DNA of 64,000 nt from Arsukibacterium sp. UBA3155. GTDB taxonomy: Bacteria > Pseudomonadota > Gammaproteobacteria > Enterobacterales > Alteromonadaceae. A model generated the notes under the pieces. It did not search any database, was not told the DNA's origin, and saw nothing but the letters and a program-made list of their open reading frames with translations. Location of the stretch: contig DEYP01000002.1 in the NCBI GenBank assembly GCA_002364615.1, positions 113,038 to 177,037 on the forward strand, in the 5' to 3' direction. Positions 8,804 through 18,247 of this stretch are shown in pieces. The position numbers and the translations under genes were made by a program. Every line of letters starts with the position of its first letter. Within the stretch, counting starts at the first letter, position 1.

Positions 8804-8895
8804 TGGCCGATTACTGCTGATTTATCGTCAATTCTGTTGTGCTTTCCTTTAAGCATTGTAAAATGGCCTGCAAACAGGTCATACCAGGTAAAGTG

Positions 8896-9360
8896 ATGCG
8901 TTGGGCGTTTAAACCACAGATCATGCGAAAATTATTGAATTTCTGGCCGCCATTTTTTTTCAGTGGCATCAGAGTTGCCATATTGGCTGATGATTACCGC
9001 TATGCCAGAGTAGAGCTGAAAAACCGCCCCTGGACCCGAAACATTAATAGTAGCCAGTTTGGTGGTTCAATGTTTGCCATGACAGATCCAGTATTTCCAT
9101 TACTGTTGATGGGCGCGTTGGGTAAAGAATATATCGTCTGGGATAAGCAAGCTGATATTGATTACCTTAAACCCGGAATAGGTAGATTGGTGGCGGAGTT
9201 TATCCTGACCGATGACACTGTTGCCGACATTATTAAGCACACGGCTGCCGGCGAGAAATATTTTCCGCAGTTTTTGGTACATATTAAAGATCAGGACAAC
9301 AACATAGTCTGCGAAGTAAATCGAACCGTTTACATTCGAAAGAAACCCAAATACCGCTGA
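8896..9360 (+). CDS. DUF4442 (YiiD/PaaI-like hotdog) protein
   Basis: This protein of about 154 residues belongs to the DUF4442 group of predicted hotdog-fold thioesterases. Family signatures are FWPPFFFSGIRV, the RN.NSSQFGGSMFAMTDP stretch, ALGKEYIVWDKQADIDYLKPG and a C-terminal EVNRTVYIRKK. The substrate is unknown; an acyl-CoA or acyl-ACP thioester is inferred from the fold. The open frame begins at a GTG (8839), but AGGT sits 7 nt before the ATG at 8896, so that start is preferred; ATG 8863 is another option. It is transcribed divergently from fur and converges on fldA. Confidence 0.75.
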   Translation: MRWAFKPQIMRKLLNFWPPFFFSGIRVAILADDYRYARVELKNRPWTRNINSSQFGGSMFAMTDPVFPLLLMGALGKEYIVWDKQADIDYLKPGIGRLVAEFILTDDTVADIIKHTAAGEKYFPQFLVHIKDQDNNIVCEVNRTVYIRKKPKYR

Positions 9361-9435
9361 ACACGCTGGCACAATATAAGTTTAGTGGTGAGTAGCGTGC
9401 CAATTTTCCGGATTATCCTGATAAATTGGCCTCAG

Positions 9436-9464
9436 AAAAAAAGAGGCATAATGCCTCTTTTATC
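9436..9464. terminator. Bidirectional rho-independent terminator between DUF4442 gene and fldA
   Basis: The 10-bp stem AAAAGAGGCA/TGCCTCTTTT with loop TAA has T-rich flanks on both strands, as expected between convergent genes. Confidence 0.88.
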
Positions 9465-9479
9465 TGTTTTGCAGCCGGG

Positions 9480-10010
9480 TTAAAGGTTAGCAAATTCCTG
9501 CAGGCTCATTTCTTCGTAAACCTGTTTGCACCACTGCTTTACCCGTTGTTCAGTCAACTCTGGCTGGCGGTCTTCATCAACACCCAGGCCAACAAAGTGG
9601 CTGGCATCGGCTAACGCTTTTGATGCCACAAAGTTGTAGCCTGCAGTTGGCCAGTTGCCAACGATAATCGCGCCCTTAGGTTCAATGATGTCGCGTAACG
9701 TGCCCATCGCGTCCAGGAAATATTCAGCGTAATCTTCCTGATCGCCACAGCCGAAAATTGCCACCAGTTTATTATTAAAGTCGATACCGTCCAGCTCAGG
9801 GAAAAAATCATCCCAGTCACACTGTGCTTCACCGTAATACCAGGTTGGAATACCCAGTAACAGTAAGTCGAAGCCGGCAATGTCTTCTTTGCTGCTTTTG
9901 GCGATATCACGGATCTCAATCAGATTTTTGCCCAGCTCTTTTTGGATCATCTTGGCGATATGCTCAGTGTTGCCGGTATCGCTACCGAAAAAAATTCCTA
10001 CAGTTGCCAT
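9480..10010 (-). CDS. fldA: Long-chain flavodoxin FldA
   Basis: This 176-residue FMN electron carrier replaces ferredoxin under iron limitation and reduces enzymes such as biotin synthase, MetH and class III RNR activase. The phosphate-binding loop is SDTGNTEH. The isoalloxazine loops are GIPTWYYGEAQCDWDDF and FGCGDQEDYAEYF. The segment that defines long-chain flavodoxins is present (WPTAGYNFVASKAL), and GLGVDEDRQPELTEQRVKQW matches the family C-terminus. It is the last gene of the ybfF-DUF2788-ybfE-fldA unit, 14 bp after ybfE. Confidence 0.96.
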   Translation of the reverse strand: MATVGIFFGSDTGNTEHIAKMIQKELGKNLIEIRDIAKSSKEDIAGFDLLLLGIPTWYYGEAQCDWDDFFPELDGIDFNNKLVAIFGCGDQEDYAEYFLDAMGTLRDIIEPKGAIIVGNWPTAGYNFVASKALADASHFVGLGVDEDRQPELTEQRVKQWCKQVYEEMSLQEFANL

Positions 10011-10024
10011 GGTTAATTGCCTTC

Positions 10025-10297
10025 TTACCTGGATAAAGCTTGCTCTAAAAGTTGTTCAATTAAGTTACTGCGTGTGGTGTTTGCCTGTTCGGCAGCCAGA
10101 CTCAGCGCATCATACAGCTGAGCTGACACCTTACATTCAATACGCTTTAAGCCGTTATTACGATCGCGCTTAATTTGATTGCGTTTATTCAGCTTTAGCT
10201 GTTCTTGCCTGGGCAACGGGTTGGTTTTAGGCCGTCCCGGCCGCTTGTCAGCCGCAAACAAATCAATAGTGGTGCGATCAGTGGCGATTTTAGCCAT
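10025..10297 (-). CDS. ybfE: YbfE-type ribbon-helix-helix protein ('LexA-regulated' family)
   Basis: This 90-residue basic protein matches E. coli YbfE in TDRTTIDLFA, RRPGRPKTNPL-type segment (KRPGRPKTNPL here), LNKRNQIKRDRN and GLKRIECKV, and ends in a ribbon-helix-helix-like segment. RHH folds bind DNA as dimers; no target is known. The family name reflects LexA control in E. coli, but I see no clear LexA box (CTG-N10-CAG type) here. The ATG at 10297, with AAGG upstream, is preferred over a TTG three codons earlier. It sits between the DUF2788 gene and fldA. Confidence 0.87.
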   Translation of the reverse strand: MAKIATDRTTIDLFAADKRPGRPKTNPLPRQEQLKLNKRNQIKRDRNNGLKRIECKVSAQLYDALSLAAEQANTTRSNLIEQLLEQALSR

Positions 10298-10311
10298 CAA
10301 TCTCAACCTTG

Positions 10312-10509
10312 TTATTCCAGAAAATACTGGACCACCGTTTTAATCACAAACACCAGTGGTGATAGAAACAACACCAGCCAGACAAAAAAACGACCAAACC
10401 GTGGCGCCTGACTCTTTTTCAGTACATCGTTAATTGCCAGCACTATAAAAATATAGAGTACCGACAACCCCAGCCATAATCCCATGGTTTCAAATTGTGC
10501 AATGGTCAT
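10312..10509 (-). CDS. DUF2788 small membrane protein
   Basis: This protein of about 65 residues has two predicted membrane helices (WLGLSVLYIFIVLAINDV and FFVWLVLFLSPLVFVIKTVV) joined by a basic loop, LKKSQAPRFGR. This fits the DUF2788 family of unknown function. An upstream in-frame GTG at 10542 exists, but the ATG at 10509 has an AGAG before it and matches the family length. It lies in the ybfF-fldA unit. Confidence 0.72.
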   Translation of the reverse strand: MTIAQFETMGLWLGLSVLYIFIVLAINDVLKKSQAPRFGRFFVWLVLFLSPLVFVIKTVVQYFLE

Positions 10510-10558
10510 CTGCTCTGGCCATACCTGAAAAATTGGCCGCACTATAGCACAAAAGTTG

Positions 10559-11335
10559 CTAAATTTTAGTGTGCTGGCTCAATAAAAAGTCTCTAACCAG
10601 CTTGGCAAAGGCAACCGGTTTTTCTGCGTGTAGCCAATGGCCTGTACCATTAATTATTTTTGCTTGCGCATCGGGGAATAATTGCATTATTTGAGGCCGG
10701 TGCTCCGGCAATATATAGTCAGACTGTGCGCCTTTAATAAAAAGTACCGGGCCGGTGTATGCATCGCTATAGTCAGGGAAAGTGAGCAAGTGGTCGTAAC
10801 ATTGCGCTAATGTCGCTAAGTTAAAGCGCCAATCAAAGCCCTGTTCAGTTTTGTGCAAACTTTTTAACAAAAACTGACGCACACCAGGCTCTGTTATATG
10901 CTTGGCCAGCTGCTTTTCAGCTTCACTACGATTGGTTAGCGCGCTGGTGTTGACCGCTGTTAATCCAGCAAAAACTGCCTGATGGCTTCTGGCATAGCTA
11001 ACCGGGGCGATATCAGCAATAATAAGCGCCGTAACCCGACCCGGGTGGGCTAACGCGAATGCCATTGCTAATTTGCCGCCGAGTGAGTGACCTAATACCG
11101 CACATTGATCGATATTCAGGCTTTCAGTTGTATCAACCAAATCCGCCACCATACTGGTGTAGTTCATGACGTTACTGTGGGGGGACTGACCATGATTAGG
11201 TAAATCGATACTGATCACCTGCCATTGGTCACTTAAGGTTCTGGCAATACCGGCTAAGTTGTCATAACTGCCGAACAATCCGTGTAGTATGATCAAAGGT
11301 TGCCCAGAACCGGTGCTGTTTGAATGTAGAATCAT
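10559..11335 (-). CDS. ybfF: YbfF-type alpha/beta-hydrolase (esterase)
   Basis: This 258-residue single-domain alpha/beta hydrolase has the nucleophile elbow GHSLGGK, the oxyanion strand HGLFGS, the acid in FIKGAQSDY and the catalytic His in GTGHWLHAEKP. E. coli YbfF hydrolyses short acyl and palmitoyl thioesters and esters in vitro; the physiological substrate is unknown. The ATG at 11335 fits the family start (MILHS...), and the frame continues upstream without a better start. It is divergent from seqA as in E. coli and heads the minus-strand unit ending in fldA. Confidence 0.9.
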   Translation of the reverse strand: MILHSNSTGSGQPLIILHGLFGSYDNLAGIARTLSDQWQVISIDLPNHGQSPHSNVMNYTSMVADLVDTTESLNIDQCAVLGHSLGGKLAMAFALAHPGRVTALIIADIAPVSYARSHQAVFAGLTAVNTSALTNRSEAEKQLAKHITEPGVRQFLLKSLHKTEQGFDWRFNLATLAQCYDHLLTFPDYSDAYTGPVLFIKGAQSDYILPEHRPQIMQLFPDAQAKIINGTGHWLHAEKPVAFAKLVRDFLLSQHTKI

Positions 11336-11442
11336 AGCTAACTCACTGAAAAGATTGAGCGGGTATTTTAACAAATTAAGCTGCTGGCGTCAGTCGCAAA
11401 GGCTTTATATAATGGGCCAACATACAGTTGACGGAAAAAAAT

Positions 11443-11982
11443 ATGAAAACCATTGAAATAGAAGACGATTTATATCACTACATTGCCACACAAACGCGCC
11501 AGATTGGCGAAAGTGCCTCTGATATTTTACGTCGTTTACTGCTCGGTGAGCAGGTGACAAGCCAGACTTCTGCGGCTGATGTTAAACCTGAGACTGTCGA
11601 CGTTGAGCCAGTAAAACCGGCGGTTACGCTTGAGACCAGTAACACAGGTACTGTTTTCGATTTGGTAAGCCGCCAGGATTTACAGGCGGAATCAAGTGTA
11701 GTGGGGCGTTTTTTATATTTATTGTCAGTACTGGCCAGGGTACATAAAAAGCAATTCAGTAAAGTGCTTGAGATTAAAGGCCGTAACCGCCTGTATTTTG
11801 CCACTACGGCCGAGGCGCTTTCTGAGGCCGGAAGCAGCACTAATCCCAAACAAATTCCTAATACCAGTTTCTGGGTTATTACTAATTCTAATACCACCAG
11901 AAAAAAAATGATGCTAACCGAAACGGCAGTTAAATTAGGTTATAGTGAAAACGACGCTGAGCGGATCCGCGATTTATTATAA
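11443..11982 (+). CDS. seqA: Replication initiation negative regulator SeqA
   Basis: This 179-residue protein sequesters newly replicated, hemimethylated GATC sites at oriC and blocks premature re-initiation. The N-terminal oligomerisation domain (MKTIEIEDDLYHYIA...SASDILRRLL) is followed by a variable linker and the C-terminal DNA-binding domain from about residue 65 (FLYLLSVLARVHKKQFSKVLEIKGR). NPKQIPNTSFWVITNSNT matches the hemimethylated-GATC contact region of E. coli SeqA. The ATG at 11443 has ACGGA upstream. A TATAAT lies at 11408-11413 with a weak -35. pgm follows 9 bp later. Confidence 0.95.
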   Translation: MKTIEIEDDLYHYIATQTRQIGESASDILRRLLLGEQVTSQTSAADVKPETVDVEPVKPAVTLETSNTGTVFDLVSRQDLQAESSVVGRFLYLLSVLARVHKKQFSKVLEIKGRNRLYFATTAEALSEAGSSTNPKQIPNTSFWVITNSNTTRKKMMLTETAVKLGYSENDAERIRDLL

Positions 11983-11991
11983 GGAATCAAT

Positions 11992-13641
11992 ATGTCTTTA
12001 CATCCCCTGGCCGGACAACAGGTGCCAAACGATCGTATTCCCAATATCAGTCGGTTAATGACGGCCTACTATGTGTTGGAACCTGATGTTCATCAGCATC
12101 CGGAGCACAAAGTCAGCTTTGGTACTTCTGGTCACCGGGGTAGTGCCCTTCATTGCTCATTTAATGAACCGCACGTTTTGGCGATATGTCAGGCAATTGC
12201 TGATTATCGTAAAGTACAAGGCATTAACGGCCCGTTGTTTTTAGGAAAAGACACGCATGGCTTGTCAGAGGCGGCTTTTGCCTCAGCGCTGGAAGTACTG
12301 ATAGCCAACAAAATTCAGGTATGTATTCAAAAAGATTTAGGCTATACCCCAACACCGGTGATATCACACGCTATTCTCACCCAAAACGAGGGGGCAGATA
12401 GCAAACTGGCAGACGGTATTGTTATCACGCCTTCGCATAACCCGCCTGAAGACGGGGGCATTAAGTATAATCCACCGCACGGCGGGCCGGCTGATGCCGA
12501 GGTGACTAACTGGATAGAACAACGGGCTAACCAGCTACTTGCCAAAGATCTTGATGGGGTGAAAATGATGCCCTACAGTCTGGCTATTCAGTCAGGCTAT
12601 TGTCAGCACATCGATTATATTCAGCATTATGTAGACGATCTGGCAAATGTCATCGATATGGCCGCAATTGCTAAAGCCGGCATCAGAATTGGCGTTGACC
12701 CGCTGGGCGGTTCTGGCATTGGTTACTGGCCACGGATTGCTGAAAAGTATGGTCTTGATATTACAGTCGTCAATGACAAAGTAGATCCGTCGTTCGCTTT
12801 TATGCCATTGGATAAAGACGGTCAAATCCGGATGGACTGCTCCTCTGCCTGTGCCATGGCCAATTTAATCCAGTTAAAAGACCAATTTGATATTGCTATC
12901 GGCAACGACCCTGATTTTGATCGCCATGGTATTGTTACCCGCAGTGGCGGTTTAATGAATCCAAATCATTATCTGGCAGTTGCCATTAACTATTTGCTGT
13001 CGAACAGGCCCGATTGGCCTGCCAGTCTGGCCATTGGCAAGACCCTGGTGTCCAGCGCATTGATTGACCGAGTGGTGGCGGCGAGAGGCCGTAATTTATG
13101 TGAAGTGCCGGTAGGTTTTAAGTGGTTTGTTGATGGTTTGTATAACGGTACCCTGGCATTTGGTGGTGAAGAGAGTGCTGGCGCCAGCTTCTTACGGCTA
13201 AATGGTAAAGTATGGTCTACGGATAAAGACGGTATTATTCTCGGTTTATTAGCAGCAGAAATGCTGGCGAAAACCGGAGTTGACCCCTATCAACAATATC
13301 AGGCATTGACCAAAGAGTTAGGGTCTCCGCTATATCGCAGATTAGATGCGCCGGCGAATGCCGCACAAAAGGCCGCGTTAAAATCACTGGATATCGCCAG
13401 TGTTAGCCAGACTGAATTGGCGGGTGATCCGATATTGGCGGTATTAACTAAAGCGCCTGGTAACCAGGCAGACATAGGCGGGGTAAAAGTGGTCACCCGT
13501 AATGGCTGGTTTGCCGCTCGTCCTTCTGGTACTGAGAACGCCTATAAAATTTATCTGGAGAGTTTTGCTGATCAACAACACTTACAGTTATTAGAACAGG
13601 ATGCGAAAGCCTTTGTAGATCAGGTCTTCCGTACTCTCTGA
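11992..13641 (+). CDS. pgm: Phosphoglucomutase (alpha-D-glucose-specific)
   Basis: This 549-residue enzyme interconverts glucose-1-phosphate and glucose-6-phosphate, linking glycolysis to glycogen and sugar-nucleotide synthesis. The phosphorylated Ser148 lies in [14 protein letters not shown]. The Mg2+ loop is [10 protein letters not shown]. The sugar loop GGEESAGAS and the phosphate-binding end [12 protein letters not shown] are all present. Strong AAGGA precedes the ATG. It forms an operon with seqA, as in Enterobacteriaceae. Glycogen phosphorylase just downstream makes its substrate, but a terminator separates them. Confidence 0.96.
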   Translation: MSLHPLAGQQVPNDRIPNISRLMTAYYVLEPDVHQHPEHKVSFGTSGHRGSALHCSFNEPHVLAICQAIADYRKVQGINGPLFLGKDTHGLSEAAFASALEVLIANKIQVCIQKDLGYTPTPVISHAILTQNEGADSKLADGIVITPSHNPPEDGGIKYNPPHGGPADAEVTNWIEQRANQLLAKDLDGVKMMPYSLAIQSGYCQHIDYIQHYVDDLANVIDMAAIAKAGIRIGVDPLGGSGIGYWPRIAEKYGLDITVVNDKVDPSFAFMPLDKDGQIRMDCSSACAMANLIQLKDQFDIAIGNDPDFDRHGIVTRSGGLMNPNHYLAVAINYLLSNRPDWPASLAIGKTLVSSALIDRVVAARGRNLCEVPVGFKWFVDGLYNGTLAFGGEESAGASFLRLNGKVWSTDKDGIILGLLAAEMLAKTGVDPYQQYQALTKELGSPLYRRLDAPANAAQKAALKSLDIASVSQTELAGDPILAVLTKAPGNQADIGGVKVVTRNGWFAARPSGTENAYKIYLESFADQQHLQLLEQDAKAFVDQVFRTL

Positions 13642-13651
13642 GCGCAATACC

Positions 13652-13697
13652 AGGCCGCCTCATATTGTAATTTAATTACATAAGCGGCCTTTATTTT
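13652..13697 (+). terminator. Probable terminator after pgm
   Basis: AGGCCGC/GCGGCCT arms (13652-13658 and 13684-13690) enclose an internal GTAAT/ATTAC helix and are followed by TTATTTTG. The stem is long and interrupted, so its strength is uncertain. Confidence 0.6.
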
Positions 13698-13817
13698 GCT
13701 AAATGAGCTAATTTAAGGTATCGTTTTCGTAATATTGCTACATGTAACGATAATATTGGCTGGCTCAGCTCAGTAAATTGGTTTAATTAACAAGCTCAGT
13801 AAATTTCAGGATTGGCA

Positions 13818-16298
13818 ATGAAGAAAGCAACCTCACCAAAGGCCGCTGCCAGCGGCGCGACAACTGAACAACTTAAACAGAATATTATTAAACACCTGCA
13901 TTCAAGTCTGGGTACCGACGTTAATAAAGCCAGCAGTCAGGCCTGGTGGCGTGCCACCTGTGCCGCGGTTAACGAACAGGTTTTCGACGGCTTACGAAAT
14001 ACTCAGCGTACGCATTATCAGCAAGATACCCGCGCTTTACATTATTTTAGCCTTGAATATCTGATGGGCCGTTTATTTAGTAATAATCTGCATAACTTAG
14101 GCTTGCATGAGCAAGCTAAGCAAGCACTGTCAGAGCTTGGAATGAATATTGCGGATCTGGAAGATCAGGAAGAAGATATGGCGCTTGGCAACGGCGGTCT
14201 TGGCCGCTTAGCTGCCTGTTTTATTGACTCTCTGGCTACTCTTAATTATCCGGCCATTGGTTATGGTATTCATTATGAACATGGTCTGTTTAAACAGAGC
14301 TTTCAGGATGGTCGGCAAATAGAGCGCCCCGATAGCTGGCGCGAGTATGGCAATCCGTGGGAGATATGCCGGCCAGAATCAGTGCAGGAAGTTTCAGTTT
14401 ATGGCTATGTCGAAACGGTATATGACCTGCAAGGCACCATGAAAAAAGTCTGGCATCCTGGGCGCATTATAAAAGGTGTGCCATGGGACATTCCGGTTGT
14501 AGGCTACAATGGCAGTTCGGTGAATGTATTGCGGCTGTGGGAAAGTCGGGCCAGTGACTTTTTTAACTGGGATGTATTTAACTCTGGTGGTTATATTGAT
14601 GCTGCCAGAGAGAATATTGAAGCTGAAACGATTTCAAAAGTGCTCTATCCGAATGACGAAACTGATGCAGGTAAAGAGCTGCGGCTGATCCAGCAATACT
14701 TTTTTTGTTCATGTTCATTAAAAGATATTATTCGTCGCTACAAAAGAGCCCATGGCGATGACTGGAGCAAATTCCCGCAGCAGGTCGTTATTCAATTAAA
14801 TGATACCCATCCGGCGGTTGCTATCCCGGAGCTGATGCGAATTCTGATTGACCGGGCTGACATGAGTTGGGACGACGCCTGGGCGCTATGCCAACAGGTT
14901 TTTGCCTACACCAACCATACTTTGCTGCCAGAGGCGTTAGAAAGATGGCCGGTGCGGTTATTTGAAAAAGTATTACCACGGCACATTGAAATTATCTATG
15001 AGATTAACCGACGTTTTCTAGTCGAACAGGTCGACGTATTATGGCCTGGTGATAATGCTAAAAAACGCAAGCTTTCTATAATTGAAGAGGGCGACGAACC
15101 GATGGTGCGGATGGGTCACCTTTCAGTGGTTGGTTCATTCAAAGTGAATGGTGTGGCAGAGATCCATTCAAAGCTGGTGCAGTCTGATTTATTCCCGGAG
15201 ATGGTGGCATTGTGGCCGGATAAATTTACCAATGTGACTAATGGGGTTACCCCTCGGCGCTGGTTAAAAGCCTGTAACCCAAGATTGTCCAAATTGCTGG
15301 ATGAAAAAGTAGGCGACGGATGGCCGGTTAATCTTAAATTACTGAGCAAGCTGGCAGATTTTGCGGATGATCCGCAACTCCAGGACAGCTTTATGGCAAT
15401 CAAGCAGCAAAACAAAGCCGACTTTGCCAAAGAAGTAAAAAAACTGACCCGCATTGATATTGATCCGGCGGCCATTTTTGATATTCAGATTAAACGGCTG
15501 CATGAATATAAACGCCAGCATCTTAATTTATTGCATATACTGGCGCTGTACCGTCGTATTCTGCAAAACCCAGATTATGATATGGTACCCCGAGTGTTTA
15601 TTTTTGGCGCCAAAGCAGCACCTGGCTATAAGCTGGCTAAAGAAATTATTTATGCCATTAATAAAATTGCCGACAAAATCAATAATGATAAACGGGTTAA
15701 AAACCGGCTGAAAGTAGTATTTATGCCAAATTACCGGGTAACCCTGGCCGAGAAAATGATCCCGGCTGCTGACGTGTCTGAACAGATTTCAACTGCAGGT
15801 AAAGAGGCGTCTGGTACAGGCAATATGAAACTGGCCCTAAACGGTGCAGTAACCGTAGGCACTCTGGATGGCGCCAATATTGAAATTGCCGAAGAAGTCG
15901 GTAGCGACAATATTGCGATTTTCGGACTTACCGTCGATGAAGTAAAAGCACTTCATTCTAAGGGTTATCATAGTTACGAGTACTATCATAATAATCCAGA
16001 AATTAAAGCTATTTTAGACTGGCTGGAAACAGATTACTTTACTCCTGGCAAGCCTGGTGAATTGGCAGCGATTAAGCATAGCTTACTGGAGGGAGGCGAC
16101 CCTTATCTGGTTCTGGCTGACTTTGAATCATACGCAAAAGCACAGCAGCAAATAGATAGCTGGTATCGCGACAAAGCCGGTTGGGCGAAAAAAGCGATTC
16201 TTAATACCGCGTTGGTTGGCAAATTTACTTCCGACCGTTCAATTGAAGATTACGTCAGCAAGGTGTGGCGTTTAACGCGGTGTAAAATAGCTGATTAA
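13818..16298 (+). CDS. glgP: Glycogen/maltodextrin phosphorylase
   Basis: This 826-residue GT35 enzyme releases glucose-1-phosphate from alpha-1,4-glucans with a PLP cofactor. The PLP lysine is Lys671 in the signature [14 protein letters not shown], followed by GTLDGANIE. The N-terminal part shows [14 protein letters not shown] and [14 protein letters not shown], and the mid-part has NDTHP and [10 protein letters not shown]. An in-frame TTG lies two codons before; the ATG at 13818 with CAGGA upstream is chosen. Other glg genes are absent from the window. Confidence 0.95.
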   Translation: MKKATSPKAAASGATTEQLKQNIIKHLHSSLGTDVNKASSQAWWRATCAAVNEQVFDGLRNTQRTHYQQDTRALHYFSLEYLMGRLFSNNLHNLGLHEQAKQALSELGMNIADLEDQEEDMALGNGGLGRLAACFIDSLATLNYPAIGYGIHYEHGLFKQSFQDGRQIERPDSWREYGNPWEICRPESVQEVSVYGYVETVYDLQGTMKKVWHPGRIIKGVPWDIPVVGYNGSSVNVLRLWESRASDFFNWDVFNSGGYIDAARENIEAETISKVLYPNDETDAGKELRLIQQYFFCSCSLKDIIRRYKRAHGDDWSKFPQQVVIQLNDTHPAVAIPELMRILIDRADMSWDDAWALCQQVFAYTNHTLLPEALERWPVRLFEKVLPRHIEIIYEINRRFLVEQVDVLWPGDNAKKRKLSIIEEGDEPMVRMGHLSVVGSFKVNGVAEIHSKLVQSDLFPEMVALWPDKFTNVTNGVTPRRWLKACNPRLSKLLDEKVGDGWPVNLKLLSKLADFADDPQLQDSFMAIKQQNKADFAKEVKKLTRIDIDPAAIFDIQIKRLHEYKRQHLNLLHILALYRRILQNPDYDMVPRVFIFGAKAAPGYKLAKEIIYAINKIADKINNDKRVKNRLKVVFMPNYRVTLAEKMIPAADVSEQISTAGKEASGTGNMKLALNGAVTVGTLDGANIEIAEEVGSDNIAIFGLTVDEVKALHSKGYHSYEYYHNNPEIKAILDWLETDYFTPGKPGELAAIKHSLLEGGDPYLVLADFESYAKAQQQIDSWYRDKAGWAKKAILNTALVGKFTSDRSIEDYVSKVWRLTRCKIAD

Positions 16299-16336
16299 GG
16301 GTTAATCAGGCCGGATGCAACGCTATCCATTGACAG

Positions 16337-16362
16337 AAACCCATCTTCAGATGGGTTTTTTA
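16337..16362 (+). terminator. Rho-independent terminator of glgP
   Basis: The 10-bp stem AAACCCATCT/AGATGGGTTT with a TC apex is followed by a T tract. It separates glgP from the borosin operon. Confidence 0.92.
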
Positions 16363-16380
16363 TTGACAAAAATTTGGCAA
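16363..16380. promoter_or_regulatory. Near-palindromic operator candidate before the borosin operon
   Basis: TTGACAAAAATTTGGCAA is an 18-bp inverted repeat (TTGxCAAA / TTTGxCAA) with one mismatched pair, directly after the glgP terminator. It contains a consensus -35 (TTGACA, 16363-16368) without a good -10 at 17 bp. A second pairing, TTGGCA (16374-16379) with TAAAGT (16398-16403) at 18 bp, is possible. The regulator is unknown. Confidence 0.4.
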
Positions 16381-16424
16381 TTGCTACCGGCTATGCGTAA
16401 AGTTAAGCAGGTTTAGCAGATTAG

Positions 16425-17414
16425 GTGAGGTCAGGGCAGGTGTTACTATTGTTCAGAAAGGTAGTTGGCCAGCTAATGTATATTTTACTACTTGGTTATG
16501 GGTTAACAGTGGCCGTAACGGTGCATGCGGCCAATACGACAAGCCATACATTGCAAATAACTAATGAAATGCAGGCGAGGCCAGAAGTCACTGACGATAC
16601 CGAAGAGAAAGACAGGTTAAACTGGGCCATTACTGACGCTCCGCCGTTTCATGTGATCCATGGCGAATATCAGCGTCAGGGGGTATGTGATGTGTTAATT
16701 AAAGTGGTGCATCGTTACATGTCAGATACCCGGCCAAGGTATCTGGTGATGCCCCAGCCCAGAATTGCTCAGGCATTAGACAACAAAGAACCGGTGTGTT
16801 TTCCCTGCATGATCTTTAAACCAGAAGGAGAGGACAGAGCAGTTTACAGTATGCCAACGCACCTTTATTACCCGCATCATGTCATTACTGATGAAAATAC
16901 GGCGAAAACGTTAAAGGCACTCTATGGTGAGCCGATTTCCTTAGCCACATTACTGGCTGACACTCGCTTCCGGCTGGGCTATCCTTCGGGTCGGCGTTAT
17001 GGTGTGTTGCAACCCTTAATAAATGAACATGACCCTTATCTGGCCCGCTCAGGCCCGGGCGGCTCTGTGGCCATTTTGAATATGATCAGCTCGGGCAGGC
17101 TTGATTACACCATTGATTACCCGATGATTGCTAACTATTTTCAGCAGCTATACAACCGTAATATGGTAACCATCGCTATTTCAGAAAATGATCAACAGCC
17201 GGTGGCTGGTGCCATAGGTTGCGCAAATAATGCCTGGGGTAAGGAACAAATATCACGAATAAATCGCGTGATGCCGCAAATAAGACAAGACCCGGAGTTT
17301 CTGGAAGTATTAAGAATGTGGCACAGCGACGTTAGCAGTATTGACTTTAACATGTTCAATGAGCAAGGTTTACGCGCCTTTGATGAGGCTGCAGGGTCAA
17401 CTGAACAAAATTAA
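16425..17414 (+). CDS. Periplasmic solute-binding-like protein (TIGR02285-like)
   Basis: This protein of up to 329 residues has an N-terminal hydrophobic export segment (MYILLLGYGLTVAVTVHAA) and a fold resembling family-3 solute-binding proteins. Cues are WAITDAPPFHVIHGEYQRQGVCDVLI and YLVMPQPRIAQAL near the start, and ILNMISSGRLDYTIDYP in lobe 2. It resembles the TIGR02285 group, whose function is unknown. No permease or ATPase gene is nearby, so it may be a sensor or scavenger rather than a transporter subunit. The start is uncertain: GTG 16425, GTG 16440, or ATG 16476, which gives the most normal signal peptide. It ends 32 bp before the methyltransferase and is probably the first gene of that operon. 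Confidence 0.7.
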   Translation: MRSGQVLLLFRKVVGQLMYILLLGYGLTVAVTVHAANTTSHTLQITNEMQARPEVTDDTEEKDRLNWAITDAPPFHVIHGEYQRQGVCDVLIKVVHRYMSDTRPRYLVMPQPRIAQALDNKEPVCFPCMIFKPEGEDRAVYSMPTHLYYPHHVITDENTAKTLKALYGEPISLATLLADTRFRLGYPSGRRYGVLQPLINEHDPYLARSGPGGSVAILNMISSGRLDYTIDYPMIANYFQQLYNRNMVTIAISENDQQPVAGAIGCANNAWGKEQISRINRVMPQIRQDPEFLEVLRMWHSDVSSIDFNMFNEQGLRAFDEAAGSTEQN

Positions 17415-17446
17415 AAATTATAGTGATAGTGATAGTGGAGCAACAC

Positions 17447-18247
17447 GTGAAGCAAACAGGCAGTTTAGTTTGTGTCGGTACCGGTATGACCCTGGGCTCG
17501 CATATTAGTCCGTTAAGTCGCAGCTATATTGAACAAGCCGATGTAGTATTTTTATTAGTCGCAGATGGTATTACTGAACAATGGGTGGGCGAGATGAATG
17601 CCGATGTTCGCTCGTTACAGCCCTATTATCAGACGGGTGTATCGCGGATGCTTAGCTATCAGCAAATGGTTGCAGCTATGCTGAGCGAGGTACGGCTAAA
17701 TAAAAAAGTGGTGGGGGCGTTTTACGGTCACCCCGGGGTGTTTGCCTGGGTACCGCATAAGGCCATCGCCGAGGCGAAAGCTGCGGGTTTTGCCGCCCAT
17801 ATGGAGCCCGGTATTTCAGCAGAGGATTGCCTGATAGCGGATTTGGCTATCGACCCTGGTGCTTATGGTTGTCAGCATTTTGAAACCAGCCAGTTTATGT
17901 ATTATAAACGCACTATTGATACCGCAGCATATCTTATTTTGTGGCAGGTTGGGGTGGCGGGAGATCTCAGCCTGGCCAAACGCAGTACTGACGCCCGTTA
18001 CCGGCAGTTACTTATTGAGTTGTTAGCTGCACATTATCCGTTAAGCCATCAGGTAATATTATATGAAGCAGTAACCCTGCCCATTCAGCAGCCGCGGATT
18101 ACTTATTTGTCGCTTGCCGATTTGCTAAGTGCTCCGATGGATCCGAAAACTACTCTGGTGATCCCGCCGGCGACCAAGATGGTCGCTAACCAGCCCATGC
18201 TGGATAAACTGGCCGCACTACAGGCAGATAACAACGTTGCTCAATAA
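17447..18247 (+). CDS. Split-borosin peptide backbone alpha-N-methyltransferase (SonM/OphMA-like)
   Basis: This 266-residue SAM-dependent enzyme has the tetrapyrrole-methylase fold and closely resembles Shewanella SonM and the methyltransferase domain of fungal OphMA, which iteratively methylate backbone amides of a precursor peptide. Diagnostic stretches are GSLVCVGTG (5-13), SRSYIEQAD, FYGHPGVF (92-99), EPGISAEDCLIADL and ILWQVGVAGD. Tyr61, Arg67 and Tyr71 align with the OphMA catalytic Tyr66/Arg72/Tyr76. Unlike OphMA, the substrate is a separate gene (18797-19084). Of several in-frame GTGs (17423, 17429, 17435, 17447) the last is chosen: GGAG sits 6 nt before it and the protein then begins just before the conserved GSLVCVG. 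Its 3' end overlaps the GNAT gene by 11 bp. Confidence 0.9.
   Translation: MKQTGSLVCVGTGMTLGSHISPLSRSYIEQADVVFLLVADGITEQWVGEMNADVRSLQPYYQTGVSRMLSYQQMVAAMLSEVRLNKKVVGAFYGHPGVFAWVPHKAIAEAKAAGFAAHMEPGISAEDCLIADLAIDPGAYGCQHFETSQFMYYKRTIDTAAYLILWQVGVAGDLSLAKRSTDARYRQLLIELLAAHYPLSHQVILYEAVTLPIQQPRITYLSLADLLSAPMDPKTTLVIPPATKMVANQPMLDKLAALQADNNVAQ

Noticed and set aside
8743-8895. Fur box in the fur upstream region
   Set aside because: No convincing GATAAT-type repeat was found on either strand.
13818-16298. glgP as first gene of the borosin operon
   Set aside because: A strong terminator at 16337-16362 separates them and the functions are unrelated.
17447-18247. Methyltransferase as a cobalamin or siroheme biosynthesis enzyme
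   Set aside because: The fold family is the same, but the catalytic Tyr/Arg/Tyr set, the motifs shared with SonM/OphMA and the adjacent precursor fit a borosin enzyme better; no corrin genes are nearby.
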